From assembly GCF_024435355.1 (NCBI RefSeq), contig NZ_JAMJWG010000003.1:186001-250000 (forward strand): a stretch of DNA of 64,000 bases. The letters are read 5' to 3'. The notes beneath the pieces were generated by a model. The model saw only the letters and a list, made by a program, of their open reading frames with translations. It did no database searches and was not told where the DNA came from. The stretch's first letter is position 1. Each line of letters starts with the position of its first letter. The translations under genes and the position numbers were made by a program. This document shows, one piece after another, positions 44,711-53,299 of this stretch. The DNA comes from Streptomyces odontomachi. GTDB taxonomy: Bacteria; Actinomycetota; Actinomycetes; Streptomycetales; Streptomycetaceae.

Positions 44711-45691
44711 GTGACCCAGGAGAGCCATCGGCACGGCGTCGAAGAACAGCTGTGCGAGGCTGGCATGAATCTGTACACGCGCGCCCTTCGCGAGGGCCGC
44801 GTCCCGCCACAGGACGCCGAGGACGCCCCCTGCGTCGTGGAGCTCGGCCTGCTGTATCCGGACGGCGAGGGCAACCGATGGCTGCGGCCGCTCGCACCGT
44901 CGATCGCGCTGCCGCGGCTGCTGCACAGCGTCGAGGCGGACATCGAGCGCCGGCGCCGCGGCGAGATGGTGCTCGCCAACGCTTTTCAGCCACTTATGGC
45001 GATCGACGCCGAGAACACCTTCTCCCGCAGCCGGGCCACGTTCACCATGCTGCACGGGCTCCAGCCGATCAACACGGCGATCAAGCAGGCGGTCTCCGAG
45101 TCCTCCAAAGAGCTGCTCACCGTGCAGCCGGGTGGCCACCGCCCGCCGAACGCGCTGTCCATGGTGCTGCCGGTCGAACAGTCCCTGCTCGACCGCGGCG
45201 GCCGGATGCGCACCCTCTACCAGCACAGTTCCCGGCACGCCCCGGCCGTTCTCGCGCACTACGAGCAGCTCGACGGCGACGTCGAGGTGCGCACCCTGAA
45301 CGAGGTCACCGAACGCCTCGTGATCCTCGACCGGCGGGTGGCCTTCATCCCCGGCAACACCGACCGCACCGCGGCCCTGGTACTGCGCCATCCGGCCCTG
45401 GTGAGCTACCTGGCCAACACCTTCTCCCGGTTATGGGATCTGGCCACCCCCATGTGGCCCCGATCGGCCGCTCGGCCACCCGCCGACAAGGGCGTCACGT
45501 CCCGCCAGCGCGCCATCGCCGCCCTCCTCATCGAGGGCCTCACCGACGACAAGATCGCCATCCGCCTCGCCATGAACGTCCGCACCGTGCGGGTGCACAT
45601 AGCCAAACTCGCCGACACCCTCGGCACCAGCAGCCGCGCGCAACTCGGCTACCGGATCGGCCAGTCGGGGATTCTGGAGGATGGTTACTAG
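44711..45691 (+). CDS. LuxR-tailed transcriptional regulator, second paralogue
   Basis: A 326-residue paralogue of the preceding regulator, starting at GTG 44711 with AGGAGAG seven bases before it. Shared blocks include SKELLTVQPGGHR, MRTLYQHSSRHAPAV, VEVRTLNEVTERLVILDRRVAFIPGNTDRTAALVLRHPALVSYL and the C-terminal SRQRAIAALLIEGLTDDKIAIRLAMNVRTVRVHIAKLADTLGTSSRAQLGYRIGQSGILEDGY. The helix-turn-helix is better conserved than that of its partner. Two related regulators beside one operon suggest activation and repression, or sensing of two ligands. Transcribed rightward after a 285-bp spacer. Confidence 0.87.
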   Translation: MTQESHRHGVEEQLCEAGMNLYTRALREGRVPPQDAEDAPCVVELGLLYPDGEGNRWLRPLAPSIALPRLLHSVEADIERRRRGEMVLANAFQPLMAIDAENTFSRSRATFTMLHGLQPINTAIKQAVSESSKELLTVQPGGHRPPNALSMVLPVEQSLLDRGGRMRTLYQHSSRHAPAVLAHYEQLDGDVEVRTLNEVTERLVILDRRVAFIPGNTDRTAALVLRHPALVSYLANTFSRLWDLATPMWPRSAARPPADKGVTSRQRAIAALLIEGLTDDKIAIRLAMNVRTVRVHIAKLADTLGTSSRAQLGYRIGQSGILEDGY

Positions 45692-45839
45692 GCGGTACCC
45701 GGGGCGGCGGCTGGTGAGATTACCGTCCGCTCGACTGCCGTTCAGCGCAGTTTAATTTGTGCACCGCGATTCCCCCATATCGGTGGACGAACCCCCCTGT
45801 CCCGGGAAAACTCTGTCCGACAGACAAGGGAGTGCCCCT

Positions 45840-46721
45840 GTGGGATTGCGCAGCACCATCACTGAGCGTCAGCGGCGGCTTGGTTTCGAGCTGAAACAGC
45901 TACGTGAGCAAGCCGGGTTGAGCGCGGCCGAGGCTTCGGAGCGTATCGGCATGGGCCGCGCTCAGCTGAGCCAGATCGAAACCGCGAAGACGACGATCCT
46001 GACCGAGCGCCTCAGAGCACTCTGCGACCTTTACGGATGCACAGACAAGGACTATATCGAGGCGCTGGTCACCCTCTCCGAGACCAGCGGCAAGGGCTGG
46101 TGGAGTGCGTATCGGCGCAGCATGATGACGGAAACCCTCAGCCTTGCGGAGCTGGAGGCGGAAGCCGTCGAGGTACGTCTGCACCAGTCGCTGTTCATCC
46201 CCGGCATCTTCCAGACCGCCGACTACGCACGGGCGATCTTCAACAGCCCGGGCCTCGGCTTCGAGAATTTCGAAACGCCGTTGCGGTTCCGGATGGAGCG
46301 GCAGCGGATTCTCACCGGCGACAATCCACCAACCGTGCACGCCGTCATCCACGAGGCCGCGCTACGTATTCGCTTCGGCGGGGCGCAGGTCGTGCGCGAG
46401 CAACTCCTGCGCCTGATCGAGTTGTCCCGGCTGCCGAATGTGACGATCCAGGTGTATCCCTTCAGCGGCCAGGCCTACGCGGCGATCAGCGGGAATTTCG
46501 TGCACCTCGTTCCGCGCAATCCCCGGCTGGGGACCGTGGTGCTCGAACAGCTCACCGGCTTCACGTACCTGGCCGAGCAGTTCCACCTGGACCGGTACAG
46601 CGCGCTCTTCGACCTGCTGGCCAAGAACGCCCTGGCGCCGCTGGCCGTATCAACGGGCCCTGAGACCTATTCGGTGAAGGATTCCCTCGCCCTGATCAGG
46701 CATCTGCTCTACTCGCTGTAG
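45840..46721 (+). CDS. XRE-family regulator (DUF5753 type)
   Basis: A 293-residue helix-turn-helix protein of the Streptomyces XRE/DUF5753 group. The HTH is LGFELKQLREQAGLSAAEASERIGMGRAQLSQIETAKTTI. The C-terminal domain has QSLFIPGIFQTADYARAIF, the typical LIPGLLQT-like motif, and VREQLLRLIELSRLPNVTIQVYPF. GTG at 45840 is used because GGGAG lies seven bases before it. It is immediately followed by a DUF397 gene, a pairing common in Streptomyces and resembling toxin-antitoxin or developmental switches such as the BldB/AbaA-like systems. Target unknown. Confidence 0.93.
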   Translation: MGLRSTITERQRRLGFELKQLREQAGLSAAEASERIGMGRAQLSQIETAKTTILTERLRALCDLYGCTDKDYIEALVTLSETSGKGWWSAYRRSMMTETLSLAELEAEAVEVRLHQSLFIPGIFQTADYARAIFNSPGLGFENFETPLRFRMERQRILTGDNPPTVHAVIHEAALRIRFGGAQVVREQLLRLIELSRLPNVTIQVYPFSGQAYAAISGNFVHLVPRNPRLGTVVLEQLTGFTYLAEQFHLDRYSALFDLLAKNALAPLAVSTGPETYSVKDSLALIRHLLYSL

Positions 46722-46730
46722 GAAGGCCCC

Positions 46731-46922
46731 ATGCCCGAACTCCACTGGCAGAAATCGACATTCAGCAGCGGCCCTCAGGGGGACTGCCTCAACGTCGCCA
46801 TCGCATCCGACGGAACGATACGTCTTCGCGAAAGCGACGCCCCGCGCATCGTGTTGACCACGACGGCACATGGTCTCGCGGCGCTGCTTCAGGACCTCAA
46901 GAGACGCGTGCCGGACGGGTGA
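46731..46922 (+). CDS. DUF397 small protein
   Basis: A 63-residue protein, MPELHWQKSTFSSGPQGDCLNVA at the start and IVLTTTAHGLAALLQDLKRRV at the end, the classic DUF397 pattern (WxKSSFS..G.NCVEVA). It begins nine bases after the XRE regulator stop, with AGGAAGG just before the ATG, and is co-transcribed with it. Such pairs act in differentiation or as antitoxin-like partners, but no enzymatic role is known. Confidence 0.93.
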   Translation: MPELHWQKSTFSSGPQGDCLNVAIASDGTIRLRESDAPRIVLTTTAHGLAALLQDLKRRVPDG

Positions 46923-46988
46923 CGCGCCGCACCCGTCCGGACGGCCTCGAAGGGGCGCGCAGCGCCGGGTCGCGCCGAAGGCGCACGA

Positions 46989-47142
46989 AGGGGCGCGGGG
47001 CTGTGTCGATATGCGGCTCCGCCGCGCGGGCGCGACCTGCCACGACGAGAGCGTGAGGTCGCCACCGTCCCAAAGGGGCTGTTCCTGTCGTATCCGGACC
47101 ACCGGGCCGGTGGGGGCTGGTCGCGCAGTTCCCCGCGCCCCT
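46989..47142. repeat. Intergenic repeat element, mixed-end complete copy
   Basis: A 154-bp unit that starts with the B-type end (AGGGGCGCGGGGCTGTGTCG then ATGCGGCTCCGCCGCGCGGG), has the GAGGTCGCCACCGTCC and GGGCTGTTCCTGTCG blocks and the CACCGGGCCGGTG palindrome, and ends in the A-type right end at 47121-47142. It lies between the DUF397 gene and the end of hspR. Confidence 0.8.
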
Positions 47143-47219
47143 TGGCTGGCGCCTTCGGCGCCGCTCAAGGCGCGCCTGACGCGCCTGGCGCGCTCAACCG
47201 GCAGGGAGAGCAGAAACCC

Positions 47220-47672
47220 TCAGTCGGACTTCTTCGGCCGCCAGACCACCAACGCACTGGTCTGATGGACCTCCTGGTACGGCACCAGGTCCCGGCGGTA
47301 CGACGCATGCAGTGCCGCCTCCCGCTGGCGCATGGTCGCCGCGGCGCCGTCCACCGCCGCCTGGAGCTCGGCCGCGCGCGCCTGGAGCGCCGCGACCTGG
47401 TTCTCCAGCTCGATGATGCGCTTGATGCCGGCGAGGTTGATGCCCTCGTCCTGCGACAGTTGCTGCACCTGCCGGAGCAGCTCGATGTCGCGGGCCGAGT
47501 AGCGGCGACCGCGGCCCGGGGTGCGGTCCGGCGAAACCAGCCCCAGGCGGTCGTACTGACGCAGCGTCTGCGGGTGCAACCCGCTGAGCTGCGCCGCCAC
47601 CGAGATGACGTACACCGGCGTCTCCTCGGTCAGCTCGTACGGGTTGCGGACACGTCCTCGTCGGCTGTCCAT
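47220..47672 (-). CDS. hspR: Heat-shock repressor HspR
   Basis: A 150-residue MerR-type repressor. The N-terminal HTH is VYVISVAAQLSGLHPQTLRQYDRLGLVSPDRTPGRGRRYSARDIELLRQVQQLS, followed by the conserved NLAGIKRIIELE coiled segment. HspR binds HAIR sites with DnaK as co-repressor and controls its own operon, clpB and lon in Streptomyces. The ATG at 47672 is four bases after the dnaJ stop, so it is the last gene of the dnaK-grpE-dnaJ-hspR operon. The HAIR sites at 41432 and 51577 are its likely targets here. Confidence 0.97.
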   Translation of the reverse strand: MDSRRGRVRNPYELTEETPVYVISVAAQLSGLHPQTLRQYDRLGLVSPDRTPGRGRRYSARDIELLRQVQQLSQDEGINLAGIKRIIELENQVAALQARAAELQAAVDGAAATMRQREAALHASYRRDLVPYQEVHQTSALVVWRPKKSD

Positions 47673-47676
47673 ATCG

Positions 47677-48870
47677 TCAAGCTCCCTTCGCGGCCTGGAA
47701 AAGCTCCGCCCGCGGATCCTCCTCCGCGGTGGCCTTGCGATACGTCTCCAGCGCGTCACGCGCCGGACCCGTCACGTTCTTCGGTACCACGACTTCTACC
47801 GTGACGAGTAGATCCCCGCGGGTGCCGTCTTTACGGACGGCGCCTTTTCCGCGGGCCCGCATCGTGCGCCCGTTCGGAGTGCCCTCGGGGAGTTTGAGGG
47901 TCACCGGGGGGCCGCCGAGCGTCGGCACCTTCACCTCGCCGCCGAGCGCCGCCTCCGTGAAGGTGACGGGCACCGTGACGGTGAGGTTGTCGTCCTTGCG
48001 GCCGAACACCGGGTGGGCGTCGACGTGCACGATCACATAGAGGTCGCCGGCGGGGCCGCCGCGCTCGCCCGGGGTGCCCTTGCCGCGCAGCCGGATGCGC
48101 TGCCCGTTGGACACCCCCGCCGGAATCCGTACCTGCATCGTGCGGGACGACTTGGCGCGCCCTGAACCCTTGCAGACGTCGCACGGGTCCTGGGCGATCA
48201 GCCCGCGGCCCTTGCAGTCCACGCACGGGTCGGTGAGCGAGAAGCCGCCACCACCGCCGCGCGAGACCTGGCCGGTGCCGACGCAGGTCGGGCAGACCCG
48301 CGGCGTGCCGTTCTTGTCGCCGGTGCCGGAGCAGGCCTTGCAGGGGGCCTGCGAGGACATCCGGAGCGGCACCGTGGCGCCGTTGATCGCTTCGGTGAAG
48401 CTCAGGGTCACCTCGGACTCGATGTCCTGGCCGCGCCTGGGCTGCACACGGGTGCCCGCGCCGCCCGCACCGCCACGGCCGAAGAGCCCGCCGAACACGT
48501 CGCCGAGCCCGCCTCCGAAGCCGCCGGCGCCACCGGCGCCGCCGCCCGGGGCGCCACTGCCGCCGAAGAGGTCACCCAGGTCGAAGTTGAAGGTGCCGCC
48601 GCCCGCCCCGGGTCCGGGACGGAAGCCGCCGTTGCCGAACAGGGCGCGGGCGTCGTCGTACTCCTTGCGCTTCTTCGGGTCGCCGAGCACGTCGTTGGCC
48701 TCGGAGATCTCCTTGAAGCGCTCCTCGGCCTTGGCGTTGCCCTTGTTGGCGTCCGGGTGGTTCTCCCGGGCCAGCTTGCGGTACGCCTTCTTGATCTCGG
48801 CCTCGGTGGCGTCCTTGGGGACGCCGAGGACCTTGTAGAAGTCCTTCTCGATGAAGTCCTTGGTACTCAT
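47677..48870 (-). CDS. dnaJ: Co-chaperone DnaJ
   Basis: A 397-residue DnaJ that loads substrates on DnaK and stimulates its ATPase. The J domain has KAYRKLARENHPDANKGN with the HPD motif. A long Gly/Phe-rich linker follows (~75-140). Four CxxCxGxG zinc repeats are complete: CKACSGTG, CPTCVGTG, CVDCKGRG, CDVCKGSG. The C-terminal substrate-binding domain includes GGEVKVPTLGGPPVTLKLPEGT. It lies between grpE (113-bp spacer) and hspR. Confidence 0.98.
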   Translation of the reverse strand: MSTKDFIEKDFYKVLGVPKDATEAEIKKAYRKLARENHPDANKGNAKAEERFKEISEANDVLGDPKKRKEYDDARALFGNGGFRPGPGAGGGTFNFDLGDLFGGSGAPGGGAGGAGGFGGGLGDVFGGLFGRGGAGGAGTRVQPRRGQDIESEVTLSFTEAINGATVPLRMSSQAPCKACSGTGDKNGTPRVCPTCVGTGQVSRGGGGGFSLTDPCVDCKGRGLIAQDPCDVCKGSGRAKSSRTMQVRIPAGVSNGQRIRLRGKGTPGERGGPAGDLYVIVHVDAHPVFGRKDDNLTVTVPVTFTEAALGGEVKVPTLGGPPVTLKLPEGTPNGRTMRARGKGAVRKDGTRGDLLVTVEVVVPKNVTGPARDALETYRKATAEEDPRAELFQAAKGA

Positions 48871-48983
48871 CCCCGACGTCCCTCCTCTCCTCGTGCTGCG
48901 TGCCGCACAGCCGGTGTCGCGTGCCCGCCGTCAGCCCTGCTCCGGGCCACCGCTCACCTCAGTCCTTCGCGTCGGCCCGGCCA

Positions 48984-49706
48984 TCAGTCCTCCGCGTCGG
49001 CAGAGCCGTCCTCTGCCTCGGCGGAGCCGTCCGCCTGGGACTCCCCGGACGGGGCGGACTTGCCGGACGCCTTGCCCTTGCCCTTCTGGGCCTTCTCCGG
49101 CTTGGCGCTCTGCGCGCCCGGCTGTGGCTCGGCCACCGCCACCCGCGCGGGGCGGATGGTGCGCTCGCCGAACCGATACCCCGGCTGGAGAATCGCCACG
49201 CACGTGGTCTCCGTGACCTCGGGTGAGTAGCTGTGCATCAGGGCCTCGTGCACCGTCGGGTCGAAGGGCTCGCCCTCCTTGCCGAACTGCGTCAGGCCCA
49301 TCTTGGCCGCCACCGTCTCCAGTGACTCGGCCACCGACTTGAAACCGCCGACCAGCTCGCCGTGTTCCCGAGCCCGGCCGATGTCGTCGAGCACCGGGAG
49401 CAGCTCGTTCAGGAGGTTCGCGATGGCGATCTCCTTGACGGCGATCCGGTCGCGCTCGACACGGCGACGGTAGTTCTGGAACTCGGCCTGCAACCGCTGG
49501 AGGTCCGCGGTGCGCTCGTTGAGCGCGGTGCGCACCTGGTCCAGCTGGGCCGTCAGGCCCGCCGACTTGTCCGCGTCCCCGGCCGGGGCCGCCGCGCCCT
49601 CCTGGGAGGACTCGGCGGCCTTCGACTCGGCGGCATCTTCGGTGGCGCCTGAGGAGACGTCGGCGGGCTCATTTTGCTCGTCGAAGCCCGGGGTCTCCTC
49701 CGTCAC
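48984..49706 (-). CDS. grpE: Nucleotide-exchange factor GrpE
   Basis: A 240-residue GrpE that releases ADP from DnaK. Residues 1-~60 are acidic/Ala-rich; a long coiled coil ([33 protein letters not shown]) precedes the beta domain, which carries [36 protein letters not shown]. The C-terminus is unusually extended and acidic/Lys-rich with [11 protein letters not shown]. Its GTG start overlaps the dnaK stop by four bases, coupling the two. Confidence 0.97.
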   Translation of the reverse strand: MTEETPGFDEQNEPADVSSGATEDAAESKAAESSQEGAAAPAGDADKSAGLTAQLDQVRTALNERTADLQRLQAEFQNYRRRVERDRIAVKEIAIANLLNELLPVLDDIGRAREHGELVGGFKSVAESLETVAAKMGLTQFGKEGEPFDPTVHEALMHSYSPEVTETTCVAILQPGYRFGERTIRPARVAVAEPQPGAQSAKPEKAQKGKGKASGKSAPSGESQADGSAEAEDGSADAED

Positions 49707-51559
49707 GCGGCACCATCCTTTCGCTCCTCGTCGACGATCTCGGCGTCGACGACGTCGTCATCGGCCTTGGCCTGGCTCGCACCGTCCTGCGCACCGGCAT
49801 CGGCACCGGCCTCGGCGCCCTGTGCCTGCGCGTCGGCGTACATCGCCTGGCCCAGCTTCTGGGAGACCGCGGCGACCTTCTCGGTGGCCGTGCGGATCTC
49901 GGCGGTGTCCTCGCCCTTCAGCTTCTCCTTGAGGTCGGCGAGGGACTCCTCGACCTCGGTCTTGATCTCGCCGGGGACCTTGTCCTCGTTGTCCTTGAGG
50001 AACTTCTCGGTCTGGTAGACGAGCTGCTCGCCCTGGTTGCGGGTCTCGGCGGCCTCGCGGCGCTTGTGGTCCTCGTCCGCGTACTGCTCGGCCTCCTGGC
50101 GCATCCGGTCGACCTCGTCCTTCGGCAGCGAGGAGCCGCCGGTGACGGTCATCTTCTGCTCCTTGCCCGTGCCCAGGTCCTTGGCGGTCACGTGCATGAT
50201 GCCGTTGGCGTCGATGTCGAAGGAGACCTCGATCTGCGGGACGCCGCGGGGCGCCGGCGGCAGACCGGTCAGCTCGAACATGCCGAGCTTCTTGTTGTAC
50301 GCCGCGATCTCGCGCTCGCCCTGGTAGACCTGGATCTGGACGGACGGCTGGTTGTCCTCGGCGGTGGTGAAGATCTCGGACCGCTTGGTCGGGATCGTCG
50401 TGTTCCGCTCGATCAGCTTGGTCATGATGCCGCCCTTGGTCTCGATGCCGAGGGACAGCGGGGTGACGTCGAGCAGCAGGACGTCCTTGACCTCGCCCTT
50501 GAGGACGCCGGCCTGGAGCGAGGCACCGATGGCGACGACCTCGTCCGGGTTCACGCCCTTGTTGGCGTCCTTGCCGCCGGTCAGCTCCCTGACGAGCTCG
50601 GCGACGGCCGGCATACGGGTCGACCCACCGACGAGGACCACGTGGTCGATCTCGGAGAGCTGGATGCCCGCGTCCTTGATCACGTTGTGGAACGGCGTCT
50701 TGCAGCGCTCCAGCAGGTCCGAGGTCAGCTGCTGGAACTGCGCCCGGGTCAGGCGCTCGTCCAGGTGCAGCGGGCCCTCCGCGGAAGCGGTGATGTAGGG
50801 CAGGTTGATGTTCGTCTCGGTGGACGAGGAGAGCTCGATCTTGGCCTTCTCCGCCGCCTCACGCAGCCGCTGGAGCGCCATCTTGTCCTTGGACAGGTCG
50901 ACGCCGTGGCCGTTGGCGAACTGCTTGACCAGGTAGTCGACGACGCGCTGGTCCCAGTCGTCACCACCGAGGTGGTTGTCACCGTTGGTGGCCTTCACCT
51001 CGACGACGCCGTCGCCGATCTCCAGCAGCGAGACGTCGAACGTACCGCCACCGAGGTCGAAGACGAGGATCGTCTGGTCGTCCTTGTCGAGGCCGTAGGC
51101 CAGGGCGGCGGCCGTCGGCTCGTTGACGATGCGCAGGACGTTCAGACCCGCGATCTCGCCGGCCTCCTTGGTGGCCTGACGCTCGGAGTCGTTGAAGTAC
51201 GCCGGGACGGTGATGACCGCGTCCGTGACCTTCTCGCCGAGGTAGGACTCCGCGTCCCGCTTCAGCTTCTGAAGGATGAAGGCGGAGATCTGCTGGGGGT
51301 TGAAGCCCTTGTCGTCGATGTCGACGCGCCAACCGGTGCCCATGTGGCGCTTGACCGACCGGATGGTCCGGTCGACGTTGGTGACCGCCTGACGCTTCGC
51401 TACCTCGCCGACGAGCACCTCGCCGTTCTTGGCGAAGGCGACGACGGACGGCGTGGTCCTGGCGCCCTCGGCGTTGGTGATGACGGTGGGCTCACCGCCC
51501 TCCAGAACGCTCACGACGGAGTTAGTCGTGCCCAGGTCGATGCCGACCGCACGTGCCAT
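49703..51559 (-). CDS. dnaK: Chaperone DnaK (Hsp70)
   Basis: A 618-residue Hsp70. The N-terminal ATPase starts [21 protein letters not shown] and carries [35 protein letters not shown] and [10 protein letters not shown]. The peptide-binding domain has [26 protein letters not shown], and the C-terminal lid ends in Ala/Asp-rich sequence and [17 protein letters not shown] lies four bases before the ATG. Two HAIR sites lie within 100 bp upstream, so it is HspR-repressed and heat-inducible. It heads the operon with grpE, dnaJ and hspR. Confidence 0.99.
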   Translation of the reverse strand: MARAVGIDLGTTNSVVSVLEGGEPTVITNAEGARTTPSVVAFAKNGEVLVGEVAKRQAVTNVDRTIRSVKRHMGTGWRVDIDDKGFNPQQISAFILQKLKRDAESYLGEKVTDAVITVPAYFNDSERQATKEAGEIAGLNVLRIVNEPTAAALAYGLDKDDQTILVFDLGGGTFDVSLLEIGDGVVEVKATNGDNHLGGDDWDQRVVDYLVKQFANGHGVDLSKDKMALQRLREAAEKAKIELSSSTETNINLPYITASAEGPLHLDERLTRAQFQQLTSDLLERCKTPFHNVIKDAGIQLSEIDHVVLVGGSTRMPAVAELVRELTGGKDANKGVNPDEVVAIGASLQAGVLKGEVKDVLLLDVTPLSLGIETKGGIMTKLIERNTTIPTKRSEIFTTAEDNQPSVQIQVYQGEREIAAYNKKLGMFELTGLPPAPRGVPQIEVSFDIDANGIMHVTAKDLGTGKEQKMTVTGGSSLPKDEVDRMRQEAEQYADEDHKRREAAETRNQGEQLVYQTEKFLKDNEDKVPGEIKTEVEESLADLKEKLKGEDTAEIRTATEKVAAVSQKLGQAMYADAQAQGAEAGADAGAQDGASQAKADDDVVDAEIVDEERKDGAA

Positions 51560-51576
51560 GTCTTTCCTCCAGCTGA

Positions 51577-51597
51577 CTTGAGTGGAACGGACTCAAG
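51577..51597 (-). promoter_or_regulatory. HAIR element, perfect, before dnaK
   Basis: CTTGAGT-GGAACGG-ACTCAAG, an exact match to the HspR operator consensus, 18 bp upstream of the dnaK start. Confidence 0.95.
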
Positions 51598-51629
51598 GAT
51601 GCAACACGTCCCTCGGTAGCGTCAACAGA

Positions 51630-51650
51630 GCTGAGTCGGTAGGACTCAAC
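51630..51650 (-). promoter_or_regulatory. HAIR element, imperfect, before dnaK
   Basis: GCTGAGT-CGGTAGG-ACTCAAC, matching the consensus at 11 of 14 arm positions, placed 53 bp upstream of the perfect site. Between the two, in the minus direction, TTGACG with CATCCT 18 bases on resembles a housekeeping promoter that HspR would occlude. Confidence 0.8.
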
Positions 51651-51691
51651 TTTTATACGACGCTTATCCCCAAGGAATTGAAAACACCTGG

Positions 51692-52840
51692 TCAGGACGG
51701 CGATCCCGGCGCTTCACCATCGGCATTCATGCCATCCTCCGGCTTCTCCCGCCCCCCGGGATGCCGGTGCCGCCAGACCCAGAAGATCGCGCTGGAGCCC
51801 AGCGCCCACGCCGCCAGCACCAGGAACGGGAACGCGTGCTGGTGGCCGCCGAAGTACACGGCGGTGTGCTGGGCGTTCACCGACGCGCCCGGCGGCAGCC
51901 AGCGCCCGATGGTGCCGAGCACCGACGGCAGCAGCGGCCAGGAGACCGCGCCACCGGACGACGGGTTCCCCAGGATCACCATCAGTCCCCACGTGGGCAA
52001 AATCGCCCACCGCCCCACGAGGGTGGTGAACATCGTCGCGACCATCCCGGCGGTGAACATGGTCAGCGCCAGGATCGCCCACGACTCGGCGAACGGCAGC
52101 CTGAGCGCCCCGAGGGCCCAGTCCACCATCGCGGCGATGGCGAAGCTGCCGAGCAGCGCGTAACTGAGCGTGGTGAGCACCCGCTCCCAGGGGTTCAGCC
52201 CGCGCGCATGCACGTTGACCTGCATGGCACCGACGAAGCCGATGATCACCGAGGCGAGCGTGATGTAGAAGATCGCAAGCCCGCGCGGATCGCCCTTCTG
52301 GAGCGGGTTGACGTCCCTGACCTGCACCGGGACGCCGATCTTCCGGCCCACCGCGGGCGCGGCCTGCTCCAGCAGCTCCGCGACGGACTGCCCGGACGCC
52401 CCCGAGACGTCCAGCGTGACGCCGTCGCCCCGCCCGCCGGCGCCCGGGTGCACGTCCAGCACGGCGAAGACGCGCTGCTCCTCGATGGCCTCGTGAGCCG
52501 CGGCCCGATCGGGATAGGGCCGCAGGCTCAGCGACGCACTCAGCGCCTTCTCCATGCCGGCGATGAACTCCCGACCACGCTGCTCCTGGTAGGCGCCGAT
52601 CACCCCGGTCGGGATGTGGCGCGGGGTCGGGTTCGCCATCGAGTACGTGTAGGACCCGGCGAAGCACGCGGCCGCCGCGGCCAGGATGAACAGCAGGACC
52701 GTGGCCGGCAGGAACGGCGACTCCTTGTACAGGACCCAGAGCTCCCGGACGCGCCCCGGGGGCCCCTCGTCGGCCCGCTGCGCGCCACCGCCGGACCCGT
52801 CCGGCGGCGGTCGTTCCGGGAGGTCGGACTCGTCAGCCAT
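51692..52840 (-). CDS. DUF3533-type membrane protein (ABC-2-like)
   Basis: A 382-residue membrane protein. Helix 1 (~43-62) is followed by an extracytoplasmic domain (~63-195) with PTPRHIPTGVIGAYQEQRGREFIAGMEKAL and LLEQAAPAVGRKIGVPVQVRDVNPLQKGDPRGLAIFY. Five more helices follow, ~200-370. This is the layout of DUF3533/YhgE-Pip-like ABC-2 proteins, which lack their own ATPase and often relate to drug tolerance. Function unknown. Its promoter region contains the complete repeat at 52973, and its strand matches the dnaK operon. Confidence 0.82.
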   Translation of the reverse strand: MADESDLPERPPPDGSGGGAQRADEGPPGRVRELWVLYKESPFLPATVLLFILAAAAACFAGSYTYSMANPTPRHIPTGVIGAYQEQRGREFIAGMEKALSASLSLRPYPDRAAAHEAIEEQRVFAVLDVHPGAGGRGDGVTLDVSGASGQSVAELLEQAAPAVGRKIGVPVQVRDVNPLQKGDPRGLAIFYITLASVIIGFVGAMQVNVHARGLNPWERVLTTLSYALLGSFAIAAMVDWALGALRLPFAESWAILALTMFTAGMVATMFTTLVGRWAILPTWGLMVILGNPSSGGAVSWPLLPSVLGTIGRWLPPGASVNAQHTAVYFGGHQHAFPFLVLAAWALGSSAIFWVWRHRHPGGREKPEDGMNADGEAPGSPS

Positions 52841-52972
52841 ACGATCAAGCTAATCGAGACGTACGGGACATTCTTGCCGATTCCGGTCGACCGTCGGCGC
52901 GTGTGCGGGTGGCGGCGGGCACTCCCCACCGCCCTGCCGGGCGCACAGGATGGGGCACGCAGTGCCCCTGAA

Positions 52973-53101
52973 AGGGGCGCGGGGAACTGCGCGACAAGCC
53001 CCGACGAGACCGTCGGGTCGTCACCGTCCCAGAGGGGCTGTCCCTGTCGTGTCCGGACCCGCGGCCGGTGGGGAGCTGGTCGCGCAGTTCCCCGCGCCCC
53101 T
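52973..53101. repeat. Intergenic repeat element, complete copy at a synteny join
   Basis: 129 bp bounded by the same 22-bp perfect inverted ends as the copy at 9121 (left end 52973-52994, right end 53080-53101). It contains GACGAGACCGTCGGGTCGTC, GGGGCTGTCCCTGTCG and a GCGGCCGGTGG palindrome, in reverse orientation to 9121. A GGGGCAC/GTGCCCC hairpin adjoins it at 52952-52968. It lies between the DUF3533 gene and hrpA. Confidence 0.85.
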
Positions 53102-53299
53102 CAGGTGGGCACCGTCGGCCGCCAGGCCCCGCAGGCCAGCCGGGGCGCCGTGGGCCGCCGCGCCCCGCGATGGGGCACCCTCGGCGCACGGTGAGCGGTG
53201 TGTGGTGGGCCGCGACACACCGTCCGGAGGGCGACACACCGCCGTCTCGGAGAAAAGGGTTCGCCAGTAGTTTCCGGGAGATGCGATCCTGGATCGCGT

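Noticed and set aside
43721..45391. A 556-codon minus-strand frame opposite both regulators
   Set aside because: It crosses both genes and the spacer between them, which no single real gene would do; the plus-strand frames hold conserved blocks.
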